Below, piece after piece: positions 45,138 through 56,700 of a stretch of DNA of 64,000 bases. Origin of the DNA: Mangifera indica (taxonomy: Eukaryota > Streptophyta > Magnoliopsida > Sapindales > Anacardiaceae); contig NC_058147.1 of the NCBI RefSeq assembly GCF_011075055.1, positions 5,022,001 to 5,086,000 on the forward strand. The letters run 5' to 3'. The notes below the pieces were generated by a model. The model was not told where the DNA came from, did no database searches, and was given only the letters and a program-made list of their open reading frames with translations. The stretch's first letter is position 1. The number at the start of each line of letters is the position of its first letter. Made by a program: the position numbers and the translations under genes.

Positions 45138-46620
45138 CATAATGATTGATATACATATGATTTTTATTATCAGAGGCATACACAACAAATATAATAAATT
45201 AATGGTAGTTATTATTGACAAATAAAATGATTGCATTCAATATTCTACTTCATAGCCGATCAAAAACCGAGGAGAAGGATCGGAAGAAATAATCCAGTCA
45301 AAAGACCCACTTAATCAATCATTCCATTCCACTAACAATGCAACCCAATTTGCATTCAGTGCAACCACTAAACCACTCACAGTCAAACCCCAACACAACT
45401 TATTACTTAGACCCAACCATTAGACTTGATCCGAAACCTAATTGAGTTAACTTAAATACAATTTACCCATCATACTCAATCATTCACCAGTCAGTCCAAT
45501 CACAATCCACTTAATCAATTCCAAACCATACCCGTTTCAATTAAACTCAAAACATTTTATTGGAATTTAATTCCTAATTTAAGATTATGATAATGTTTGA
45601 GCAATGAAGGATGATTGAATTAGTTTTAGAAGATCAATGATTTAATAGAATTTGAATTAAGATTGGATTTTAAGAAATGACAGAAAAAAGGGACAACAAC
45701 ATAAGGGGAAAAATGAGGGAAAATCTGGTTACAATATTTGATAGAGACTTTTACCTTGGGAGGAAGGGCACCTCTAATTGCTTGGGAAGGATTGACACCT
45801 CTTTGTTGCTTGAACTATTTTTTTTATTTATCACTATTATTCAGATATATCAATATTTTGTTAAGTTCACTTTATTGTTTTTCCTATGCGGTTGTTTTTC
45901 TTGTTCTGTGGGATTGATTAGTTTGCATGATTGCTATCAACATGCTTAGGATAGTTTAACTAATAGGCAAACTGATTAACAGTGATTAGTCCATGTGTGT
46001 AAGGGGCCAGCAAAAATTCTGGCTTCAAGTTGACCAGGCACAAACTTCTTTACGTACAAATTAACGATTCTCCTAGTTTGGTAGATTTGTCCTGCCAATT
46101 CATAATCCTCTGTCAGAGTAGGTGTTGGAGCTTTTATGGAAATTCTGATCATCATTAGGCTCAAGTGCCTGCATGCATAGTTTATACAATTTTTTGCTTG
46201 GTACATGCACATGCATGGATTCAGGACCAACAATTCACAGCCTCTAAATTCTTGGAGTTGGCCATGTTTGGTGATCTGTAGCCACAGGGGATCCAGGGAG
46301 ATACAGTCCTTTCAACTGTTAACAATATAAGCACCAAGAATATTATACACATATAATTCCTGTTACTGGATTAGCCCATCCGTACAAATCCAACCTGAAC
46401 CCTGTCATATTTGTGACAACTCCAACCCAGTGATGGCAAGATGAACTTAAAATCAATTTAAGAAGTTAAATTTTATCGTTACTTCATGTCTTTTTCCATA
46501 AGCATTGATTTCTAAAATATTCTCCTTTAAAATGTTTGATTGTTTTTTATTAATGGCTTCTAAGCTTCTGATTGAAAAAGTGAAGATTTTAACTAGATGT
46601 ATGCTTTTCACCGAAAGAAT
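45138..46620. other. Inverted copy of Pumilio intron 2 and LTR remnant
   Basis: Reverse complement of about 22,200-23,640 (and of 54,290-55,680). It includes the 85-codon open frame 46233-45976 (minus; SIKAPTPTLTEDYELAG, FVPGQLEARIFAGPLHTW) shared with 22637-22876. No Pumilio exon is included. Confidence 0.65.
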
Positions 46621-48479
46621 AGATAATTGGTTAGATGGTTAGTTAGCCGAACACATAACTAATCAATTTATTTTTAAAAAATTAGTTGGCCAATTAACTG
46701 TTGGCAAGCTGATTGACCTATTCAATCAACCTCAAATCTTATAATCTTTTTTATTTCAAAAACAAAATCAAGTTAAAAAATTGTTATATTTATATAATAA
46801 AAAAATGATTTTATATATATAAAAGATAAAATAAATGACTATTTTAATAAATACCTTGACATTATCTTTGATGAATTACTATTTAATTAAAACTAAACTA
46901 GTTTTTTAAGACTATGTTGATTTGATTAAATTCTCTTATTTAACAATTATGTTGATTTGATTTTATATATTGTCACATAATATTAATAAATAAATTTAAT
47001 ATTTTACTATTTTTAGTTTTTATAATCTAGCCTGAATTCTAAGATTTGTTAATGGTTACTAGCATTGAAGTGAAGACTTCTTTAGTTTTTATATTTATAT
47101 GGACTACCATCCATAAGTCAAAACTTCTTTAGGACTCTTATTACTAATCCAGATCCTATTAACATTCTCATTCCTTAAGAAAATGCTGAAAAAAAACCCG
47201 ATCATTGGGGAACGGAGCCCCTCTACTAATTGGACATCATGACTATATACGTCAACATAATACCTTATTAACCAAGTGATAGTCAATTCTGACAAGTAAT
47301 AGATTTTAAGGATGAAGTTTGCTTTGATTCTTTAATCTTCTTCAGAATGAGTGAACAAGTTTGTCTAATTTCCCCTTCCACACCAGTCTTCACTTCAATG
47401 CTAGTAAGCGTCAGAAATGACAGGCCACTGGCAAAAATTTATTTCTCATGATGTGTGGTGATGATATTTGTTAATGGTTTTATTTCCCTTTTTCATGTAT
47501 CTGTGCAGACGAGCAGGAGGGCGGGTGATGTAGATCACCAATCCTATCAAATCTGCTTTTTATGCGTGAATGGAATCTAAAAATTTTATAAAATGTCAAT
47601 TCGTCGAATTTATATAAGGGTTTATGGTTCTTGTTTGGAAAGAAAGTAACAAACACAAAAATATAAAAAATAAGTGAAGGAAACATAATGAATGAAAAAG
47701 AATTTTTCTATTAATTCAGTATAAGCCTCTAATCAAGTTACAATTTACATGTTTGGAGTCTTCTTACCAACTTAGCAAACGAGGATATTAATTAAAATGC
47801 TAATATCTTTTTTGGTATATTACACACACAAATATATATAATTATCTTTTTTTTATATAAATATAATTATTTTTTAGTTTAATTTTACATTTAAAAAATA
47901 AATTTTAGGATTTGAGATTAGTCGAATGGGTTGGCTGACTAGTCATGATCGGATAGCTTAGGCAAATAAGTTGGTCGAGCAAACAAGTGTGCATGAATTT
48001 TTTTTTTTAAATTCATAATAATTTTTATGAATTAAATTTTATTATATTATTTTGTAGGTTTTATGTTTTGGGTGAGTGGTAAGTGAGTTTTATATCTTGA
48101 CTAAATAAATAAATTTATAACTTGGTTAAATGAGTCTTGACTAAGTGAGTAAAAAACCTAAAACTATTTTGGATATTTTATATTTTAAGTTATATATGTA
48201 TAATAAAAGAAAAAAATGACTACATATATATACAATAGAAAAAATTAGGTTATTTTAATTAATATTCATAACAAATGCATCACGTTATATTAGTCGTGGC
48301 CACGGTTCATGATTTATGTGTGTTGTCACATAATTAAATATTTTTTTATTTTTAATTCAAAAGTATTCAATCACATGATAACATATATCAAGAGTATGTG
48401 TATTTATATATTTAAAATATATATGTATAATTTTATTATATATATTATAATATTTTTAAGATACAGGTGCATCTATTTC
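46621..48479. other. Unassigned AT-rich region with an inverted-repeat element
   Basis: Not found elsewhere in the window. It holds a 352-bp stretch (47056-47407) with perfect 22-bp inverted ends (TTACTAGCATTGAAGTGAAG at the left). Direct repeats of ATTTGTTAATGGTT occur at 47044-47057 and 47466-47479. About 48,220-48,460 is a MITE-like AT segment. No gene is recognised. Confidence 0.5.
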
Positions 48480-49430
48480 ATTAACAAAGCCCTCGGGAAA
48501 AATATTCTCTTTTTTCGTATATAAAGGATGCGTTATGCTGGCTGGGTATTGGTCATTTGTTGCTGTGGCAATTGAAAATATTGTTCCGTTTTACTTTTAA
48601 GTTTTGAGCAATTACATATTTATTTCCATGAAATATCTCATTATTAATTTCTTTTTATCTGGCCTGTTGAGCTGGTTATTAGGTAAGGTAAGCTACTCAA
48701 TCTGCATCTTATATTGATATGCTACCTGATTATCTATATGTTGAAAAGAAACTGAGTTGCTCACTTTCTTTTTATATGTATATATACTGTGAGTCTTTTC
48801 CAAGAGTAGCTTTCATATATTTTTCTTTGAGAGGAAAGCGTAAGAACTTGCTTCACAGCTGAGTATTATGTCCTGTTTGTCTTTGTCTGATCTCCCAATG
48901 TCAAGGGTTTTTAACTAACCACTCTTGTCAGCATGTTCATGATGGAATTTAGATATCATATGTGCATAAAATTTGAAAATCCAGAAGTAGATTTCAACGC
49001 AACTTCATGAACCTTGATCAAAAGGAACCCAAGTTTTAGAATGGTAGCCATCCTTTCCATCTTCATTTTCCCATCTCAAATCTGGCCTTCTCCTCTGTTG
49101 ACATGGCCATTGCTTATAAGTTTTGTTACACACCCTAAATTATCGTGATAAATTATTCTTATCTGCCAACTTAGATGTCAAAACTCACGTTTGTCAACCT
49201 TAAGTCACTGGGTTTCTGCATCCATCAAGCTAATGTTTACAGAGTGTTGCTTCCTTGGTCGCTCCGCATTTGGGTACAACAGGACTGCTCACTTAATACC
49301 TTTCTATAATGCATTTGTTGTGTTTCAATGTGTTTATACACCATATTATCAATTTAAATATATAATCCTACAAAGTAAGATAATGTGCATAAATAATGAG
49401 TATTATTTTATGTATTAATAATAATGTGTT
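48480..49430. other. Inverted copy of part of Pumilio intron 3
   Basis: Reverse complement of about 53,540-52,200. Unlike the intron it carries the 200-bp arm only once (about 48,795-49,000) and has only a short TATATG run, so the inverted repeat and the TATG expansion in the intron are absent here. Confidence 0.75.
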
Positions 49431-50739
49431 ACGATATGATTAAGTCTCACTTTTTTTTAAATTTAAAATCACATAATCACACAGTGTTATATCTTCATTA
49501 ACGCACAAAATAGTATTCATTGTTAGAGCATGTACTTATTCCAAAATAAATGTTTACCCTTATGTATCATAGGCTAATTTTATTGTTTCATGGTATTTTT
49601 TTTATCATTCTTAACCTTTGACAGTAATTTAATCCAAGAAGTGGTTGCTTTTAAAGTTATTTTGGTTCTGCGGCAGAAATTATGTTGTTCAAAATATTGT
49701 TGATTTGACAAACTATAGTTTCAATCACGCCCCAAAGATGAATTTTTTAAATAGTAGTGATATGTGTATAATTTTATATATAAATAATGATGTATTATCA
49801 TATAATTATATAGATAAAAATTAAAAAAATAAAATAACATTTAATTACAGAATTACACATATTTATTTGTCTATAAAATTGTGTGCAGTTTTATTGATTT
49901 TGAAATTATATTTAATAAGCCGGTTGGAGTTTTTATAATCAAAATGGTAACAAATAAAATAAAATTGAAACGACGTAAAGAAAACTGTTTCATGAAAATT
50001 CGTCGGATAATGACTGTCAACGCAGAAGCAGGAGTAAATGGTAAACTCATTTATCATTTATCAAACTCAACTATAGAGATGGACCGGAGAAAAATATTAC
50101 ATTCACTGTTTGGTTGTATTAGAAGACATGCATGGTTCCAACTGGAATGGAAAAGTCATAGCAGAGCATATCCACTTGCTTAGAGTATTTTCCAGGAGAA
50201 ATACCTCTGCCATACGCAATCAAAGACCTTGACGAGAATGGAACAGCAATAAGGGGTGGAGAGCAGTCATAATTTTAGGGCATTGGTCCCAGTTAGAGTA
50301 GAATCTTTCCATATCATTTTTATGTTCTTTGAAAGGAGTCCTTTGTCATCTCTTAAAGAAAATCATCTCAGAATTGAAGAGGAAATAAATTACCGCATGG
50401 CATTTACCCAGATTAAAAGTAAAAAGGGTGAAACATTATACATTAACAGTTCAGATCAACAGGAAAACAACAACAACACCAAGAAGACAACAGAACAGTA
50501 CATATAAGTTGTATAAGCAAAATAAACAACCGGGAGCAAAAACTTCCAGTTTACTTTCATCAAAATCATGGAGAGATCATCCGTAGATACTAAGTTTCAA
50601 AGGTTCTCTTGAGGACCCGCTTCAAATTTTGAAGGCTCTTCTACATCCGGTGCCCCAAGAAATAGTAAAACTTCTGAATAGTGAACAGGTTAGTAAGTTT
50701 GGGAGAGCAACAACACTTGCCACCACACACGAATTTACA
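49431..50739 (-). other. 3' flank and probable 3' UTR of the Pumilio gene
   Basis: MITE-like segments lie at about 49,375-49,520 and 49,735-49,895. From about 49,910 to the stop codon the sequence is collinear with the copies at 20.3 and 37.6 kb. No gene on either strand. Confidence 0.6.
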
Positions 50740-53700
50740 TCACTTCTTTGACAGATTTCGAGAGAAAATCCGCTTACAATATGGACTAGTTCGTAGGAAA
50801 GAGTGGGGTCGAGCAGCTTCAAGCAGTGCAGCATGAAGGGGACCCTGAAGATGAAAATTAAGGAGTAAGGTTCTATCAAAAGTTTGGGGGCAAAGGACTA
50901 CGTCCCACCCAAGTTTTAGTCAAATCTCAAAATCACACCCGCGACAATTCAAAAACCCAAATACCCATAAACTAACTTCTGTTAGAATTTTTTATCATAG
51001 GTAAAGGTAAAATCATTGTTTTACTCTAAATTTTAAAACCCTAAAAATTTATATAATTTTTCCCCTTTAATTTAGAAAATTAACAATTTCACCCATGATA
51101 AATCTTTAAAAAACTACAATTTTCCCCCTAGAGTTTCAATTTTTCAAGTGAGCCACTGATCCACCGAAATCCGATAGCTCAACGACGATGAAGAAGCATC
51201 AACGCTTCTGGACGACGCATCGTTGTCCAAATGGACGCTTCTAGGCGATGATACATCATCTAGATCGATGATTCTAGATGACACATCATCGTCCAGATTA
51301 ATGCCTCTGGATGACGTATCGTCGTCCAAAAATGTCGACGCATCGTTGTTCAAAGCGTCAATGCTTCTAGACGTTTCTCTATCGTCGTTGAGCCATCAGA
51401 TTCTAGTGGATTGGTGGCTTACCTAAAAAACTGAAACGCTAGGGGAAAAATTACAGTTTTTCAAAGTTTTATTATAAGAGAAATTGTTAATTTTTTAAAC
51501 TAAAAAGGGGAAATGATATAAATTATTTAGAGTTTAAAGTTTAATAGTAAAATAATAATTTTATTCCCTCTAGCAAAAACTAGTCTATGGGTGGATATTT
51601 CGGTTTTTGAACTGTCGTGGATGTATTTTTGAGATTCGACTAAAACTTGGGTGAGAAATAGTCCTTTTCCCAAAGTTTGGAAGACATCAAAGAAGTTGCT
51701 AGAGGAATGTAGTGCTCCAAACCTTGGTAACTGTCAATGCAGACTGAATGACATAATTGGCAAATGGATCTTGCAGCAACTGTTCAAAATGAGGCACAGA
51801 CAGCAATTCATGGACAATTTGTGATCGACTCTCTCCAAAATGCTTGAGGCATTTTTCCACAACATGACTGCTAAATTTTTGCTTTGATAGGTGAACATAG
51901 CGGCCTTTGAACTGAGCAAGGAAGTTGGCAGCGACAGAAGGGATCTTCAGCTCTATAATATATTGAACAACATAATTTCTGCCACAGAATGATAAAAGTT
52001 TTCTGAGTCATAGCATCAGATATAACCATGGTGCAGAACCAAAGTAACTTTAAAAGCAACCACTTCTTGGATTAACTTACTGTCCAAGGTTAAGAATGAT
52101 TAAAAAAAAAACCACAAAACAATAAAATTAGCCAATGATACATGAGGGTAAACATTTATTTTGGGATAAATACATGCACTAAAAATGAGTACTATTTTGT
52201 GTGCTAACGAGAACATACCACTATGTGATTAGGTGGTTTTAAATTAGAGAAAAAATAACACTTAATCATATCGTGACACATCATTGTTAGTATACAAAAT
52301 AATACTCATTATTTATGCACATAGTCTTACTTCGCAGGATTGTATATTTAAATTGATATTTTGGAGTATGAACACATTATAGAAAGACATTAACTGACCA
52401 GTCCTCTTGTACCCAAATGCAGAGCAACCAAGGAAGCAACACTTTCTGTAAACATTAGTTTGATGGACGGAGAAACATAGTGATTTAAGGTTGACAAATG
52501 GGAGTATTGACATCTAAGTTGGGAGACAAGAATAATTTATCAAGATAATTTAGGGTGTGTAACAAAACTTATAAGCAATGGCCATGTCAACAGAGGAGAG
52601 GACCAGATATGAGAAGGGAAAATGAAGATGGAAAGGATGGCCAACATCCTGAAACTTGGATTCCTTTTGATCAAGGTTCATAAAGTTGCGTTGAAATCTA
52701 CTTCTGGATTTTCAAAGTTGATGCACACATGATATCTAAATTCCATCATGAACATGCTGACAAGAGTGGTTGGTTAAAAACCCTTGATGTTGGGAGATGA
52801 GATAAAGACAAACAGGACATAATACTTAGCTGTGATGCAAATACTTACACTTTCCTCTCAAAGAAAAATATATGAAAGCTACTCTTGGATGTATTGTACT
52901 TTTCCAAGAGTAGCTTTCATATATTTTTCTTTGAGAGGAAAGTGAAGTATTTGCATCACAGCTAAGTATTATGTCCTGTTTGTCTTTATCTCATCTCCCA
53001 ATATCAAGGGTTTTTAACCAACCACTCTTGTCAGCATGTTCATGATGGAATTTAGATATCATGTGTGCATCAACTTTGAAAATCCAGAAGTAGATTTCAA
53101 CTATATATATATATATGTATGTATGTATATATATATATGTATGTATGTATGTATGTATATATATATATATGTATGTATGTATATGTATGTATATGTATGT
53201 ATGTATGTATATGTATAAAGTGAGTATGTATGTATGTATGTATATGTATGTATGTATGTATGTATATAAAGTGAGCAACTCAGTTTCTTTTCAACATATA
53301 GATAATCAGGTAACATATCAATATAAGATGCAGATTGAGTAGCTTACCCTACCTAATAACCAGCGCAACAGGCCAGATAAAAAGAAATTAATAATGAGAT
53401 ATTTCATGGAAATAAATATGTAATTGCTCAAAACTTAAGTAAAACGGAACAATATTTTCAATTGCCACAATAACAAATGACCGATACCCAGCCAGCATAA
53501 TGCATCCTTTATATACTTAAAAAGAGAATATTTTTCCCAAGGGCTCTGTCATTGAAATGGATGGATCTATATCTTAGAAATATTATTGAACTTGTTAGCA
53601 TGATTAAAAAATTGCCTCTATAACAACATGATATGGTAGCTTAAGTTATATTTTATAAAGAACAGCTTGTCCAAAGAAGCGAGGTTTTAATTAAACATTG

Positions 53701-56700
53701 AGGTGCCTCAAACAAAACATAGAAGGCTATGATAATTTTATTTATCAATGAACAAGTAATGTTAGAATATATACAATAAAACTATATATATTTATTTTGA
53801 CTATATAAATGGGTATATATTTTATGTATGTTATCATATAATTAGATAATTTTAAATTAAAGATAAAGTAATATTCAATTACACGATACATACATAAATG
53901 TATACCTATTTGTAGACTTAAAATAAATATGTATAGTACTGCTCATAAATATAACATATTTTATCATGTCCTGTTATGAGTTTGACTGTCAGAAAATAAC
54001 AAAAAGAATTAACACATTTTAGGTCATACCCGAAAGGATCTTGAGCAAGGAGAAGCCCATGATTGGAAATTTCAGTTATCAACTTATCACGAAGTTCACC
54101 AATTGAATGAGCAATGCATCTTTGCAACACACAGCAACCATGCTGATGAGTTGCAATTTCAACACAAAACCTTGCAGCTGAATCAAAAATAAACTGCAGG
54201 AAAAGTTATCAGAAAAAACAAGAAAAAAGATAAAAATTTAGAATCTCTAGACAGTAGTATAGCAGGTCCAGCAAACTATCTATTCTTTCAATGAAAAGCA
54301 TACATCTAGTTAAAATCTTCACTTTTTCAATCAGAAGCTTAGAAGCCATTAATCAAAAACAATCAGACATTTGAAAATAGAACATTTTAGTAATCAATGC
54401 TCAAGAAAAAAGACACGAAGTAAAGATAAAATTAAACGTACTAAATTGATTTTAAGTTCATCTTGCCATCACTAAATTGGAGATGTCACAAATACGACAG
54501 GGTTCAGGTTGGATTTGTACGGATGGGCTAATCCAGCAATAGGAATTATATCTGTATCAATCCTATTGGTGCTTATACAATTAACAGTTGAATGGACTTT
54601 ATCTCCCTGGATCCCATCTGGCTACAGAGCACCAAACATAGCCAGCTCCAAGAATTTAGAGGCTGTGAATTGTTGGTCCTGAATCCATGTATATGTAGGT
54701 ACCAAGCAAAAATTGTATAAACTATGCATGCAGGCACATGAGCCAAATCGATGATCAGAACTGACACAATAAACTAGGTACCAAGCTACACTGAAGGATT
54801 ATGAATTGGCAGGACAGATCTACCAAACTAGGAGAATCATTAATTTGTAGGTAAAGAAGTTGTTTGTGTCTGGTCAACATGAAGCCAGAATTTTTGCTAG
54901 CCCCTTACACACGTGGACTAATCACTGTTAAACAGTTTGCCTATTAGTTAGACTATTATAAGCATGTTGATAGCACCCATGCAAATTAATCAATCCTACA
55001 CAACAAACAAAACAACTGAGTAATAAAAACAATGAATTGAACTCAATATAACATTGATAAATGCGAATAGTAGTGATAAATTAAGAAAATAATTCTAACC
55101 AAAAAGGTGTCGTTCTTTCCCAGGCAATTAGAGGTGCCCTTCCTTCCAAGATAAAAGTCTCAATCAAATATTCTTACCAAATTTACCCTCCCTTTTTCCC
55201 TTGTGTTGTCCCTTTTATTTTGTTATATCCTAAAAGCCTATACAAATTCAAACTCTATTAAAACCATTGATTTTCTAAAACTAATTCAATCATAATCATT
55301 TCTTTATTCAAATATTATCATAATCTATTATTATTATTGTTATCATAAACTTAAATTAGGAATTCAATTCTTTAAAATGTTTTATGTTTAATTGAAATGG
55401 GTTTGGTTTGGAATTGATTAAGTGGATTGTGATTGGACTTGACTCGTGAATGATTCTGTTTGGTCAGTAAATTGTATTTGAGTTAATCAAATTAGGTTTT
55501 AGGTCAAGACAACTAGTTAGACCTAAGTAATAAGTTGTGTTGGGGTTTGAGTGTAAGTGGTTTAGTAGATTGGATAGATTATTAGTGTGTGGGCTTAAGT
55601 GGTGATTAGCACCCAAAGCAAATCGGGTTGGGTTGTTATTGTGAAATGACATGATTTTCGAGTTGATTAAGTGGTTGGATTGAGTTGATTCTCTATGATC
55701 CAATTCTCCTCTTCGGCTCTTCATTTCACCCTTTTTATATTGTTTTTTCATTCACTTCAAGGCGAAGATGTGCATGATCAAGTTTCATTGGCTAGGTATG
55801 GGTTTCACTAGAGTTTGTTGTCTCACCACCGAAATTTTTCAATCTTCTGTTTACAACCATTATCAATTTGTGTGTATTGTTGGCAACTCCAATTCCATCA
55901 AAGTTCCTCTTTTGTCATCGTTTTTTTTTTTATTTTGGTAATTTACCGAGAAAAATTCGAGGAGCTCATTCATTTGTCATTGTTGTTAAAAGGCAACCTC
56001 TTTAAGTCTTTCATGTGCTCTTTCATTGTTCCAAACCTCTAGCCAAACGATTCAAATTAGTGTTTATAGTGTCCAATTTATCTATCACTATCGCCATAAT
56101 CTTCTCTAGATCAATACTTTTCCTTTTCATTCTCTTTTCGCTAAAGCAAATCTCACGTGCTCCAATACCAATTTAATGGTAACCCGTGCAAACTAATCAA
56201 TCTCATAGAACAAACAAAACAACCAAGTAGGAAAAACAATGAATTGAACTTAATAAGAAATTGATGTATAAATGTAAATAATAATGATAAAAAAGAAAAT
56301 AATTCTTGCAAGAAAGAGGTGTTAGTCCTCCCTAGATAATTAGAGATAACCTTCCTCAAAAGTAGAAGTTTCCCTCAAATATTCTTACCAAAATTTCCCT
56401 CCCTTTTCCCCTATGTTGTTGCACTTTTTATTCTCTCATTTCCTAAAGAGCAATGTTATGTGTACCCATTTTTGATACACAATTCATGTACACAGTGATG
56501 TGTCATCATGTAATTATGTGATTTTAAAACATGTGTCATCATATGATAAAGAAATATTCAATCAAATAATAACACCTCATCTGCGTACATAAATTGTGTA
56601 TCAAAAATGGGTATACATAATTTTATTGTTTCCTAAAATCATATCTTAATTTAGACTCTATTAAAATCTTTAAATTTCCGAAATTAATTCAACAATAATC

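Noticed and set aside
51144..51426. Open frames with DDDTSSR-type repeats
   Set aside because: They lie inside the 784-bp MITE and arise from its degenerate minisatellite.
52991..53342. Several open frames on both strands encoding Tyr/Ile/His/Val repeats
   Set aside because: They are translations of the TATG/TA microsatellite and the neighbouring inverted repeat.
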